Shown here: positions 43,695 through 51,829 of the stretch, one piece after another | Layout: each line of letters starts with the position of its first letter | How positions within the stretch are numbered: the first letter of the stretch is position 1 | Source of the DNA: Streptomyces sp. DSM 110735 | GTDB taxonomy: Bacteria > Actinomycetota > Actinomycetes > Streptomycetales > Streptomycetaceae | Length of the DNA stretch: 64,000 bases | Assembly: GCF_016482685.1 (NCBI RefSeq) | Contig: NZ_JACYHF010000018.1 | Location: forward strand, 62,001-126,000 | Direction of reading: 5' to 3' | Notes under the pieces: generated by a model | Told to the model about the DNA's origin: nothing | The model's input: the letters and a program-made list of their open reading frames with translations, nothing else | Databases searched by the model: none | Position numbers and translations under genes: made by a program

Positions 43695-45698
43695 TCACCC
43701 CACCCCCGCCCGCATCACCTTCCCGTACTGCTCCCGCACCTCCCGGTACCGCAGCAGCTCCGCCGCCACCGGATCCAGCACCCGGGCCCGCCCGCAGCTC
43801 GCCGCCGCCTCCCGCAACCGCCGCTCCGCCTCCTGGCCGTACCGCCGCGCGGGTCCCCGCGCCGCCAGCCGGCAGCTCCACTCCACCAGCGGCCCGCCGA
43901 CGATCCCGCACAGCATCAGCAGCACCGGAACCCACAGGTTGGGCGCCAGCACCCCCGCGATCTGCCCCGCGAGCCACAGCCCGCCGACGACCTGGAGCAA
44001 CGTCATCGCCGCCTGCGCCAGCACCGCCACCGGCCACCAGCCCGGCCGAGGCGGGCGCCCCGGCGGCAGTCCCGCCCCCGCCGCCAGCTCGTCCAGCGAC
44101 TCCGACAGCCCCTGCGAGCCCCGTACGGCCGCCTCGCGCACCGCCTGCGCCCATGGCCCGGGCAGCCCGGCGGAGGCGCGGTCGGACACCGTACGGACCG
44201 CCTGTTCGACGCGCTGGCGCGCCGTCGCCTCCGTATCGGCGGGCGTACGCACCGCCAGCTTGCCGGTGGGCGGACCGCCCCGGTCGTGGTACCAGCGCCA
44301 CAGCCGCAGCCAGGGCGTGCCGCAGGCACGGTTGGCGTTGCGCAGCCAGGCGCGCTCGGCGGCGTCACCGGCGGCGGTGGCGCCCACCGCGTCCGCGAGC
44401 CGGTCGGCGAACTCCTCGCGCGCGTCCTCGGCGAGTTCGACGCCCTGCCCGGCGGCGTACACCGGGCGCAGTGCGGTCGCGGCGGCGTCCACGTCGGCCG
44501 AGACGCGCCGGGCGGCCGCGCCGCGCTCCGCCACGAACTTGCCGAGCACGCCGCGCAGTTCACCGAGACCGTCGCCGTTGAGCGCGGACAGGGCGAGCAC
44601 CGTGGCGCCCGGTTCGCCGTGCTCGCCGAGGGCGACGCCGTCCTCGTCCAGGAGGCGGCGCAGGTCGTCCAGGATCTGCTCGGCGGCCTCGCCGGGCAGC
44701 CGGTCGACCTGGTTGAGGACGACGAACATCACCTCGGCGTGCCCGGCCATCGGCCGCAGATAGCGCTCGTGCAGGGCCGCGTCGGCGTACTTCTCGGGGT
44801 CGACCACCCAGATCACCGCGTCGACCAGCTTCAGGATGCGGTCGACCTGATCGCGGTGCCGCACCGCCGCCGAGTCGTGGTCGGGCAGGTCCACGAGGAC
44901 CAGCCCGGTCAGCGGCGCCTCGCCCTCAGGACCCGGCACCGGACGGCGGCGCAGCCGTCCAGGGATGCCGAGGCGGTCGATGAGGGCGGCGGCGCCGTCG
45001 CTCCAACTGCACGCGATGGGCGAGGAGGTGGTCGGGCGGCGTACGCCGGTCTCGGAGATCGTCACCCCGGCGAGCGCGTTGAAGAGCTGCGACTTGCCGC
45101 TGCCGGTCGCGCCCGCGATGGCGACGACGGTGTGCTGCCCGGAGAGCCTGCGCCGCGCGGACGCCTCGTCCAGGACGCGGGCGGCCTCCGCGAGCGTGTG
45201 GTTGTCCAGGCGCGCGCGGGAGAGCCCGACGAGTTCGCGCAGCGCGTCCAGGCGGGAGCGCAGGGCGCCGTCGTAGGCGAGCGGCAGCGTGCCGGGGGCG
45301 GACGAGCCGCCGCGGGACGGGGCGTCGAGGGGGGAGCGATCCTCGTCGGGGGCGGCGCTGTCGGTGGCGCGGCGGGCGATGAGACCGTCGTCCCAGGGCT
45401 CGGCGGCGGTGCCGGTCGGCGCGCCGGAGGGGCCCGCGCCGACCGGGTCGGCGCCGACGGCGTCGGACGACGACGCGGCGGGTACGCGCGCGTGCTCCGC
45501 GTTCCCGGCGTCCGTACCGCCGCCGGGGCGCCCCGCTTCCGGCGCGGGCTGCGGGACGTGTCCACCGGCCGCTCCGGCGTGCTCCGTACGACCCTGCGGG
45601 CGGTCCGCGCCGTCCGGCGGACCCGTACCGTCCGAGTGGTCCATGCGATCCGTGTGGTCCTTGCGATCCGTGTGGTTCTGGTCGGCCACGGCGGTCAC
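43695..45698 (-). CDS. Dynamin-like / YfjP-type GTPase, downstream member
   Basis: A 667-residue GTPase with a disordered acidic N-terminus (1-160). The GTPase domain has G1 IAGATGSGKSQLFNAL, G2 around RRPTTSSPIAC, G3 LVDLPDHDS and G4 VLNQVDRLP. A long helical region follows, with two hydrophobic hairpins near residues 530-600 (VAVLAQAAMTLLQVVGGLWL, LWVPVLLMLCGIVGGPLVEW) that probably enter the membrane. Tandem dynamin-like proteins of Streptomyces (DynA/DynB) stabilise sporulation septa. The order and 3-bp spacing fit, but identity with DynB is inference. The start is the GTG at 45698. Confidence 0.85.
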   Translation of the reverse strand: MTAVADQNHTDRKDHTDRMDHSDGTGPPDGADRPQGRTEHAGAAGGHVPQPAPEAGRPGGGTDAGNAEHARVPAASSSDAVGADPVGAGPSGAPTGTAAEPWDDGLIARRATDSAAPDEDRSPLDAPSRGGSSAPGTLPLAYDGALRSRLDALRELVGLSRARLDNHTLAEAARVLDEASARRRLSGQHTVVAIAGATGSGKSQLFNALAGVTISETGVRRPTTSSPIACSWSDGAAALIDRLGIPGRLRRRPVPGPEGEAPLTGLVLVDLPDHDSAAVRHRDQVDRILKLVDAVIWVVDPEKYADAALHERYLRPMAGHAEVMFVVLNQVDRLPGEAAEQILDDLRRLLDEDGVALGEHGEPGATVLALSALNGDGLGELRGVLGKFVAERGAAARRVSADVDAAATALRPVYAAGQGVELAEDAREEFADRLADAVGATAAGDAAERAWLRNANRACGTPWLRLWRWYHDRGGPPTGKLAVRTPADTEATARQRVEQAVRTVSDRASAGLPGPWAQAVREAAVRGSQGLSESLDELAAGAGLPPGRPPRPGWWPVAVLAQAAMTLLQVVGGLWLAGQIAGVLAPNLWVPVLLMLCGIVGGPLVEWSCRLAARGPARRYGQEAERRLREAAASCGRARVLDPVAAELLRYREVREQYGKVMRAGVG

Positions 45699-45701
45699 CG
45701 G

Positions 45702-47327
45702 TCACCTCTCCTTCTGCAGTACGGACAGCGCGGCGATGAGTTCGGCCTGCGATTCGGCGTGGACGTCCAGGGCGTCGAGGGGGGCGAGACGGCGTTCGCG
45801 CTCGGCGTGCATGACGCGGTCGACGTGCTCGGTGAGCAGGCGCCCCGCCCGGTCGCGCAGCCGCAGCGCGCCATGGGGACCGATCCGCTCGGCGAGCCGC
45901 TCCCCCGCCGTACGCGCGCGGTGTCCGCCGAGTACGGCGGTGGCGACCAGCGCGGCGACGACCTCGGCGTCGACCGTCGCGCCCCGCTCCAGCTCGCGCA
46001 CCTCGTCCTCGGCGTACTCCTCCAGCTCGCGCCGCCAGCGCCGTACCGCGAGCCCGATGCGGTGCTCGGGGGGCTCCGGGGAGGGGTCCTGGGCGGTCAG
46101 TTCGGGGGCACGGGCGGCGGGCTCGCGGCGCCATGCCTCGTGCGTCCGCTCGTCGGCGGCGGTCACGGCGCACAGCAGCAGCTCGGCCAGGCTCTCGACC
46201 AGGGCGTCCAGGAGTTCGCCCGCGGTGCAGTCGAGGGGGAAGGCGCGCCAGCGCTTGAGGGCGTCACCGGCGAGGGCGGCGCCGGAGTTGACGCGTCCGC
46301 GTACGCGCGCGTGCTCGCTGTCGTAGGCGTGGTCGACGGCGGAGGTGAGCCGGAGCGCGGCCGCGTACTGCGCGGCGGCGGCGCCTGCCAGCTCGGGCAT
46401 CCGGGACTTGAGCGAGTCGAGGAGACCGTACGCGGTACGGGCGAGGACCTGGCGGCGCGCGGCGGGGTCCTGCGAGTGGTGCAGCAGCCAGGCGCGCAGG
46501 GGCGCCACGGCGGACGCGGGCAGCAGTCCGCCGCCCCAGGCGGACTCGGGCAGCTCGGGCACCGTGAAACGGGGTACGTCGCCGAGCCCGGCCTTGGTGA
46601 GCAGGGCGCCGTACTGGCGGGAGACCTCGGCGACGACCTGGTGCGGTACGCGGTCCAGGACGGTCACCAGGGTGGCGTCGTACTCCTTCGCGGTGCGCAG
46701 CAGGTGCCAGGGGACGGCGTCGGCGTAGCGGGCGGCCGTGGTGACCATGATCCAGACGTCGGCGGCGCAGATCAGCTCGGCGGCGAGGACGCGGTTCTCG
46801 GCCACCAGGGAGTCGACGTCGGGGGCGTCGAGGAGGGCGAGCCCGCGCGGGACGCTCTCAGCGGTCTCGACGCGGAGTACGCGCGCGGGGTGCTCGTCAC
46901 GGGAGTCCTGGTGCCGGTCCTGGTGCCGGTCCTCGTACCGGTCCTGCTGGGGCAGCGGGCCGCGGGTGAGGTCGGGCAGGACGCGCATCCCGCTGAACCA
47001 GTGATGATCCTCCGGATGGCAGACGAGGACGGGGGTCCGGGTGGTCGGCCGCAGTACGCCCGCCTCGCTGACCCGGCGCCCGACGAGGGAGTTGACGAGC
47101 GTCGACTTGCCGGTGCCGGTCGAGCCGCCCACCACCGCGAGCAGCGGCGCTTCGGGCGAGCGGAGCCGGGGTACGAGGTAGTCGTCGAGCTGTGCGAGCA
47201 GTTCGTCGCGGTTGGCGCGCACGCGCGGTGCTCCCGCGAGGGGCAGCGGAAAGCGAGCCGCGGCGACACGGTCGCGCAGGGCGGAGAGTGTGTCGAGCAA
47301 CTGGGGCCGTACGTCCAAGGTCACCAC
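45702..47327 (-). CDS. Dynamin-like GTPase, upstream member
   Basis: A 541-residue dynamin-family GTPase lacking obvious transmembrane helices. G1 is VVGGSTGTGKSTLVNSLVG (about residues 53-71), G2 VLRPTTRTPVLVC, G3 LLDAPDVDS and G4 VTVLDRVPHQ. A helical C-terminal half follows. It is 3 bp upstream of a second GTPase that has membrane hairpins, so the two probably assemble as a heteromer at the membrane, as described for tandem bacterial dynamins. The start is one of two adjacent GTG codons (47327 taken). The gap upstream leads to the tRNA-Arg gene. Confidence 0.85.
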   Translation of the reverse strand: MVTLDVRPQLLDTLSALRDRVAAARFPLPLAGAPRVRANRDELLAQLDDYLVPRLRSPEAPLLAVVGGSTGTGKSTLVNSLVGRRVSEAGVLRPTTRTPVLVCHPEDHHWFSGMRVLPDLTRGPLPQQDRYEDRHQDRHQDSRDEHPARVLRVETAESVPRGLALLDAPDVDSLVAENRVLAAELICAADVWIMVTTAARYADAVPWHLLRTAKEYDATLVTVLDRVPHQVVAEVSRQYGALLTKAGLGDVPRFTVPELPESAWGGGLLPASAVAPLRAWLLHHSQDPAARRQVLARTAYGLLDSLKSRMPELAGAAAAQYAAALRLTSAVDHAYDSEHARVRGRVNSGAALAGDALKRWRAFPLDCTAGELLDALVESLAELLLCAVTAADERTHEAWRREPAARAPELTAQDPSPEPPEHRIGLAVRRWRRELEEYAEDEVRELERGATVDAEVVAALVATAVLGGHRARTAGERLAERIGPHGALRLRDRAGRLLTEHVDRVMHAERERRLAPLDALDVHAESQAELIAALSVLQKER

Positions 47328-47598
47328 ATGGGAAGAATGCCCAATTTTGAGGGAATTCTGAAGCATATGGACATGTCTGCGCGCCGACAGAACAGAACGG
47401 ACGGACGGGACGACTGGGGCACGGGCACACTCCAGGCATAACGAGTGCACAACACCCGGCGCGTCGGGGCGCAAAAGCGATGCACGATTCGTACCCGCCT
47501 GCGATTATCAGGACCGCTTCACCGAACCTCCACATCGAGCCACGGAGGCGAGGCGACAGGGTCGGGGACCAGTCACCTTTATCCTTGACCCGCATCGG

Positions 47599-47671
47599 GC
47601 CCCCGTAGCTCAGTGGATAGAGCAGGCGCCTTCTAAGCGCTTGGCCGCAGGTTCGAGTCCTGCCGGGGGCG
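47599..47671 (+). tRNA. tRNA-Arg (anticodon TCT)
   Basis: A complete cloverleaf: acceptor GCCCCCG/CGGGGGC, D arm GCTC...GAGC, anticodon stem GGCGC/GCGCT with loop CTTCTAA (anticodon TCT), T arm GCAGG-TTCGAGT-CCTGC and discriminator G. CCA is not encoded. Its 3' part, from the anticodon stem on, lies within the 50-bp repeat that bounds the integrative element, so the element restored the gene on insertion. Confidence 0.95.
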
Positions 47672-47672
47672 C
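47623..47672. repeat. Left attachment site (attL)
   Basis: A 50-bp sequence starting CAGGCGCCTTCTAAGCGC and ending CCTGCCGGGGGCGC, identical to 62315-62364. It is the 3' half of tRNA-Arg, the usual target of tyrosine integrases. Confidence 0.95.
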
Positions 47673-47680
47673 GTCTTCTG

Positions 47681-47705
47681 GCCCTTCCTCCGGGAAGGGC
47701 TTTTT
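47681..47705 (+). terminator. tRNA-Arg terminator at attL
   Basis: GCCCTTCC (47681-47688), 4-base loop, GGAAGGGC (47693-47700), then TTTTT: a classical intrinsic terminator, similar to the one that follows the right repeat. Confidence 0.85.
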
Positions 47706-47815
47706 GCTGTTCCGGCGTGGTTCCAGTGGGCATGACGAGGCCCCGGTCTCTCCCCCAACGATCATGGGAAGACTCCGGGGCCGTCCGGCTGTCACCGGGT
47801 TCTGGCGGGTGGCCG

Positions 47816-47834
47816 TGTCGAATACGTGTCGAAG
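47816..47834. repeat. Arm-type repeat near attL
   Basis: TGTCGAATACGTGTCGAAG: two TGTCGAA units 11 bp apart. Near-identical copies lie at 55537-55555 and 62230-62248. The position close to both ends suggests integrase arm-binding sites. Confidence 0.6.
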
Positions 47835-47849
47835 TTTTCGTGGGCTCCG

Positions 47850-48300
47850 TCAGCCGACATCCGGCCGCTCGGGCAGATCTCCGGCAGCCTCCAGCCGCCG
47901 TTTGAGATCAGGAAGCTGTCCCTCGACGCGACGGGCGTAGGTGGCCAGAAGCACGGGCACGCTGTTGCCGGCCCAGTCGGCGACCTGCGCGGGCGGGATC
48001 CCGTCGTTGAGCCACTTGGTCAGGCGCGTGTGCCGGATGTCGTACACCCGCTTGCCGGTGGGCGACTCGAAGAAGTGCCCTTCTCCCCCTGAAAGAGCAG
48101 ATCGCCGGGCCGAAGCTCCTCGTTCTCGATGTGCCGCCCGCAGCCCAGATTGGGGCTGTCGGGGGCGTGCGGGGTGTCGCAGCGGCACGCGCCACGATCG
48201 GGGCGGTTGTGGACCGGGCCAAAGGAAGGGGCCGTGAGGGTGGCGAAGACGCGTGGGTGTTCACGGACGGCGGACGGCTCCTGGGCGGCGGATGCTTGGC
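47850..48300 (-). pseudogene. Fused remnants of repSA and integrase
   Basis: Reading leftward from about 48300, one frame gives AVREHPRVFATLTAPSFGPV, HNRPDRGACRC and TPHAPDSP, a segment I recognise as the middle of AICE replication initiators (RepSA type). Without a break this runs into NLGCGRHIENEELRPGDLLF, which looks like integrase. Near 48080-48089 the frame shifts, and the C-terminal catalytic part of a tyrosine recombinase follows to the stop at 47850: GKRVYDIRHTRLTKWLNDGI (with the RxxH-type Arg box) and GNSVPVLLATYARRVEGQ (catalytic Tyr). A start codon, the rest of rep, any xis gene and most of int are gone. A large deletion plus a frameshift explains this. Confidence 0.85.
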
Positions 48301-48325
48301 GGTATCGAGGCCGCCCAGGAGTCGG

Positions 48326-48640
48326 TCAGCGGCGCTTGGCGCCGGAGGCGAGCAGGGAGCGCAGAACGACCGCGCAGACGGCGACCGAGGCACCGGTGAT
48401 CGCGACCGCCAGGAGCAGCGAGACCAGGACGGTGCCGAGGACCAGGACGACTGCCGTACCGCCGCCGACCAAGGCGAGGGCGGTGCCGGGCGTGAGCTGG
48501 ACGACCGGGCGGGACGGCGCGGGGGCGACAGGTGCCGGCGGGGCCGGGGTGTCCTGGCTGCCGACGGTGACGGTGGTCGGCTCGATTACGACGGGCAGGC
48601 TGGTCGGCTGCGGCATGGTGGGGAACTTGGGCCGGAACAT
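48326..48640 (-). CDS. SpdB-like plasmid spread membrane protein
   Basis: A 104-residue protein with a Pro-rich N-terminus (residues 1-50) and two closely spaced transmembrane helices (about 53-95: ALALVGGGTAVVLVLGTVLV, LLAVAITGASVAVCAVVLR) and a basic end GAKRR. In Streptomyces conjugative plasmids and AICEs, SpdB proteins help move transferred DNA across hyphal septa. The ATG at 48640 has AAGGAGAA about 5 bases upstream. It lies between the rep/int remnant and small transfer genes on the same strand. Confidence 0.8.
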   Translation of the reverse strand: MFRPKFPTMPQPTSLPVVIEPTTVTVGSQDTPAPPAPVAPAPSRPVVQLTPGTALALVGGGTAVVLVLGTVLVSLLLAVAITGASVAVCAVVLRSLLASGAKRR

Positions 48641-48664
48641 GGGCGGTTCTCCTTTCGTGACGGG

Positions 48665-48820
48665 CTACTTGACGGCGGTGTCGATGACGGGGGCCAGCAC
48701 GCTGTCGGCCAGGAGGTAGCCGCCGAGGAGGAGCACGGCGATGAGCCACCAGGGCGGGCGGATGAGCTTGACGCCGAGGCAACCGACGGCCAACAGGGCA
48801 AGCCAGAGAGGGACGTTCAT
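48665..48820 (-). CDS. 51-residue membrane protein of the transfer module
   Basis: A short frame from ATG 48820 to TAG 48665. The product is MNVPLWLALLAVGCLGVKLI, RPPWWLIAVLLLGGYLLAD, ending SVLAPVIDTAVK: two transmembrane helices separated by a short Arg-Pro-Pro turn. Small proteins of this form are regular members of AICE spd operons. It starts 12 bp after the upstream gene; GGAGACACCGTCC precedes the ATG. Its role in intramycelial spreading is inferred from context. Confidence 0.75.
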   Translation of the reverse strand: MNVPLWLALLAVGCLGVKLIRPPWWLIAVLLLGGYLLADSVLAPVIDTAVK

Positions 48821-48832
48821 GGACGGTGTCTC

Positions 48833-49024
48833 CTAGCGGACGTGGCAGCGGTGGGTGCGAGCGGCGAGCTGGGCGGCCGTCTGGCTGGAGTAGTCGGCGG
48901 ACCAGCCGCAGCGGTCGGCGGTGCAGACGGCGGCGTGCGTGGTTCGGCCGTGGCGGTCGCGGTGGGTACCGATCTGCACGGGACCGATCCGCATCACAGA
49001 GTGGAAGTTCTCGCGGGCAGGCAT
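48833..49024 (-). CDS. Mobile-element transfer protein (SpdA-like, small)
   Basis: A 63-residue protein MPARENFHSVMRIGPVQIGT, then HRDRHGRTTHAAVCTADRCG, WSADYSSQTAAQLAARTHR and a final CHVR. It matches the small protein commonly annotated as mobile element transfer protein in Streptomyces AICEs, with a CxxxxCG...H/C pattern that could bind zinc. The ATG at 49024 follows AGGAG with 9-base spacing. It belongs to the leftward transfer operon. Confidence 0.85.
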   Translation of the reverse strand: MPARENFHSVMRIGPVQIGTHRDRHGRTTHAAVCTADRCGWSADYSSQTAAQLAARTHRCHVR

Positions 49025-49043
49025 CGCGGGGATCTCCTTCCGG

Positions 49044-49706
49044 TCAGACGAGCTGGGCGGCGATCGCGTCAGCGAGTTGGGACGGGACGCCGAGGCGGGA
49101 TCGGAGGGTGTCCGGGTCGATCGGAGCTCCGGTGCGAGCGCGGTACTCGTCGGCGACCTTGCGGGCGTGCTCGATGAGGACGGCGGGGATCTGCGGAGCG
49201 AGTACCACCGGCGACGATGAAGCGGGGTCGTCTGTGACGGGAGTGGTGACCGCATCGGGCTCGGACACCACTTCCAGTTCCGACTGCTCGACTTCCGGCA
49301 CGTCGGCGACGGCTCCCGGTGGAGCCTGGTCCGGCTCCGCATCGGGCGAGTGGGCAAGGAGTGTTCCGCCGAGAAACGCGACTGCGGGCCATCCGGCGAT
49401 GCCGAGCCGGAGCAGTGCGGGCGGGTTGGCCAGGTCGAGGAACCCAGCAGTGGCGACGTTCGCGCCGAGCGAGGCGAACAGCGCGACGACGAACCAGCAC
49501 CAGGCCAGCCGGGACGGTCCTTCGCTGCGCAGGCGTCGCCACGCGGCGACCAGGAGCAGGTCGACGCTGACCGGATACGCCCACGCCTTCCATCCGTTCT
49601 GCCCCGCAGCGGCGGCCAGGTCGTGTAGGTGGGCGAAGGAGAGGGCGCCGGCAATGACCGCCTGGACCAAGACCGCGTCGACCCGGATACCGCGACGGGC
49701 TCCCAT
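49044..49706 (-). CDS. DUF2637 membrane protein of the transfer module
   Basis: A 220-residue protein of the DUF2637 family: three to four transmembrane helices in residues 10-110 (VLVQAVIAGALSFAHLHDLA, WAYPVSVDLLLVAAWRRLR, WCWFVVALFASLGANVATAG, GWPAVAFLGGTLLAHS) followed by an acidic linker and a C-terminal helical domain with RSRLGVPSQLADAIAAQLV that looks like a small HTH. DUF2637 proteins occur in SpdB2-like positions of actinomycete conjugative elements. The ATG at 49706 overlaps the stop of the upstream small gene (ATGA). Confidence 0.88.
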   Translation of the reverse strand: MGARRGIRVDAVLVQAVIAGALSFAHLHDLAAAAGQNGWKAWAYPVSVDLLLVAAWRRLRSEGPSRLAWCWFVVALFASLGANVATAGFLDLANPPALLRLGIAGWPAVAFLGGTLLAHSPDAEPDQAPPGAVADVPEVEQSELEVVSEPDAVTTPVTDDPASSSPVVLAPQIPAVLIEHARKVADEYRARTGAPIDPDTLRSRLGVPSQLADAIAAQLV

Positions 49707-49903
49707 CAGGAGTCACCGGGGCCGCCGGAGGCGCCGTCGGAGTCGTTGGGGAACATGCCGGGCGGCGGCTCGGGCAGCGACACAGCGAGGGCCGGGCTGA
49801 CGACCTCCACGAAGTCGAGGTCGGCGCCGTCCATGTCGGCGTACAGGGCGAGTTGACCCAGCAGGAGCGCGGTTCGGGCGAAGTCCTCGCAGGCGGGGCA
49901 CAT
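49706..49903 (-). CDS. 65-residue acidic protein of the transfer module
   Basis: The product begins MCPACEDFARTALLLGQLAL and continues YADMDGADLDFVEVVSPALA, then a Pro/Gly/Asp-rich end. One CPAC pair is present. It is a small conserved AICE gene of unknown role. The ATG at 49903 has GGGAG about 8 bases upstream, and the stop overlaps the DUF2637 gene start. Confidence 0.75.
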   Translation of the reverse strand: MCPACEDFARTALLLGQLALYADMDGADLDFVEVVSPALAVSLPEPPPGMFPNDSDGASGGPGDS

Positions 49904-49979
49904 GACGGTTCTCCCTTGTTCAGGCATGGCGGGGGTAGGGACATGGCACGGGGGTGGTCGGCCGAAGGGGCCAGAAGAG

Positions 49980-51332
49980 TCAGGCAGTGGCCGAGGACGC
50001 CTTGGCCAGCGACACGGGCGCGGCGGAGGCGGAGAGAACGGGCCGGAATGCGGCCAGCTCAGGCAGAACCGGTGTCCGTTCGGAGTACCGGTTGCAGATG
50101 TTCACGGCCTGGCGGAGCGAGGTGTGCGGGGCACGGATGCGATGCCAGCCTCCGGAGGAGTCGCCCGCGATGGCGAGTCCACGCATTTCGGCAGGGATCT
50201 GGATGGCGGCGAGAACAGCGTCCGGGGCGATGTCGCCGAAGGCCATGTTGGCGGATGTCTCGTCGTTGACACGGTGGGCGGTGCGGCCGGTGAGCTGGGC
50301 ACGGAGCATGGTGATGCCCTTGCCGAGTTCGGAGCCGAAGCGCTGCCCGCAGATTTCGAGGTAGATGCCGGCCGCACGGCCGAGCTGGGCGAGACGGACC
50401 AAAGCGGTGACGATCCGGTCTCGGCGCTTCTCCTCCTCCTTGCTGGCGTACAGAGCGAGTTCCGCGACCTCGTCGACCAGGACCACGACCGGGACCGGGC
50501 GCAGCTCGTCGGGGAGGTCCCAGATGTCGGCAGCGATCTCCGCATCCGGCACATCAGAGGTGATCCGCTGCTGAGACCGGATGAGCTGGTAGACACCTTC
50601 CATACGGCTGACCAGCGCATCGAGCGCTTCAGCGGCGGTGTCGGCGTCGTCCGCCAGCGCGGAGAACCGACGGGCCAGGGGGTACAGCTCCACCCCTTGC
50701 TTACAGTCGATACCGACGAGGGCGACATCCATCGGCGCGAGTCCGGCGACCAGGTTGCGTTGGTAGACGGACTTCCCGGACTCCGTGGCGCCGAGGGTGA
50801 GGGCGTGGGGTATCGCCCGGTAGTCGCGGTAGTGCACCGAGCCGTCCTGTCGCAGGGCAACCGGGACTCGCATGGGCCGCGGGTCGGTCTCAGCCGGCAT
50901 CTGCACCCGCTTGAGTACGTCGTAGCCGGTCATCCGCAGCTCGACGACGCCGGACCGGACCTCCCGCGAGGCGACGCCGTACATCGAGAACGAGTGCCGT
51001 AACCGGTCCGAGGCGGCAGCGACGTCGAAGGCGTCCTGTCCGGGGCGCAGCTTGAGCCGCAGGACCAGGCCAGTGCGGGTTGGCCTCATCCGCAGGATGC
51101 GCGGCGAACGCGGCTCCGGTATAGGCCGGTTGGTGGCTCGCGCCAGGGCAAGGCGCCACCGCGCGGCCGGAACCGTCAGCCCGCAGGCGTCCATGACCGA
51201 CCTGTACCGGACCAGGACCCGCACCACGGCCAGCGTGACCCCGAAGGTCAACCAGTACCAGGTGGGGCGCCGCCACCGCAGGAGACCTACGGCAGCGGCG
51301 ACCAGCACCAGGGAGACCGCGTAGACGGTCAT
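49980..51332 (-). CDS. traSA: FtsK/SpoIIIE-type conjugative translocase (TraSA/TraB-like)
   Basis: A 450-residue DNA pump. The N-terminus has hydrophobic helices (about residues 1-45), then a linker domain. The ATPase has Walker A GATESGKS at 181-188 (Lys187) and Walker B VVVLVDEVAEL. A C-terminal region (QRFGSELGKGITMLRAQLTG, TAHRVNDETSANMAFG) follows. A single such protein moves double-stranded DNA from donor to recipient hyphae in Streptomyces. It is intact and complete in length for AICE Tra proteins. It is 2 bp from the SCO3933-type gene upstream, so they form an operon under the KorSA-like repressor. Confidence 0.95.
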   Translation of the reverse strand: MTVYAVSLVLVAAAVGLLRWRRPTWYWLTFGVTLAVVRVLVRYRSVMDACGLTVPAARWRLALARATNRPIPEPRSPRILRMRPTRTGLVLRLKLRPGQDAFDVAAASDRLRHSFSMYGVASREVRSGVVELRMTGYDVLKRVQMPAETDPRPMRVPVALRQDGSVHYRDYRAIPHALTLGATESGKSVYQRNLVAGLAPMDVALVGIDCKQGVELYPLARRFSALADDADTAAEALDALVSRMEGVYQLIRSQQRITSDVPDAEIAADIWDLPDELRPVPVVVLVDEVAELALYASKEEEKRRDRIVTALVRLAQLGRAAGIYLEICGQRFGSELGKGITMLRAQLTGRTAHRVNDETSANMAFGDIAPDAVLAAIQIPAEMRGLAIAGDSSGGWHRIRAPHTSLRQAVNICNRYSERTPVLPELAAFRPVLSASAAPVSLAKASSATA

Positions 51333-51334
51333 GA

Positions 51335-51691
51335 TCAGGCCGCCTCAGCACCTGCGGCAGCGCCCGCGAGGGACGTAACCGCGACCGCGCGGAACGCGAT
51401 GCCGTGCCGCTTCTGACCGTTGAAGTCGTTCTCCCACGGCCGGGCGATCAGACCGGTGAGCGCGACAGGCGTGCCCATGGCCAGCTCACCGGAGATGCCC
51501 GGCTCCGGGACGGTGACGGAAAGGATCTCCACCTCCTCGTTGGCCGCGAACATCACGTCCACCGTCATGAGCTTCGCCCCGGTCTCGGTGTCGGTGGCGA
51601 TCTCACCGGTGCGGCGGTCACGAACCTTGACCTGCGGGGACTTGGCGACCATGACGACGGCGCCGGAGGTGTCGACGGGGATCTGACGCAC
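51335..51691 (-). CDS. SCO3933-family regulatory protein
   Basis: A 118-residue small beta-rich protein, RQIPVDTSGAVVMVAKSPQV, KVRDRRTGEIATDTETGAKL, MTVDVMFAANEEVEILSVTV, GTPVALTGLIARPWENDFNG. It matches the SCO3933-type family found just upstream of tra genes in AICEs; the fold may be OB-like. The GTG at 51691 with AGGAG eight bases upstream is chosen over an upstream extension to 51727 that would overlap the operator. It is the first gene of the tra operon. Confidence 0.85.
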   Translation of the reverse strand: MRQIPVDTSGAVVMVAKSPQVKVRDRRTGEIATDTETGAKLMTVDVMFAANEEVEILSVTVPEPGISGELAMGTPVALTGLIARPWENDFNGQKRHGIAFRAVAVTSLAGAAAGAEAA

Positions 51692-51726
51692 AGAGATCAC
51701 TCCTCTATAGATGCCCAACTCCTGCA

Positions 51727-51778
51727 CTCATGTACATGAGTGACACAAAGAAGAGTGCATGACTCCTGTACATGAGTC
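51727..51778. promoter_or_regulatory. Two KorSA-type operators upstream of the tra operon
   Basis: A perfect 16-bp palindrome ACTCATGTACATGAGT (51727-51742) and a variant ACTCCTGTACATGAGT (51763-51778) lie 21 bp apart, between the SCO3933-type gene and the GntR gene end. A third variant is at 52630-52645. Spaced GntR sites like these repress transfer genes. Confidence 0.8.
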
Positions 51779-51829
51779 AACCCGCCGCGAGGAAGAACTC
51801 ACGACGGGCTGCGCAGAATTGAGCAGCCG

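Noticed and set aside
42408..47441. A 1677-codon open frame on the plus strand
   Set aside because: It is antisense to the thioester protein, ssb and both dynamin-like genes, is rich in Arg, Gly and Pro as expected of a high-GC shadow frame, and shows no domain.
47850..48188. A short intact integrase gene
   Set aside because: The frame holds only the C-terminal catalytic part; upstream codons belong to another frame and to rep, so it cannot make a working recombinase.
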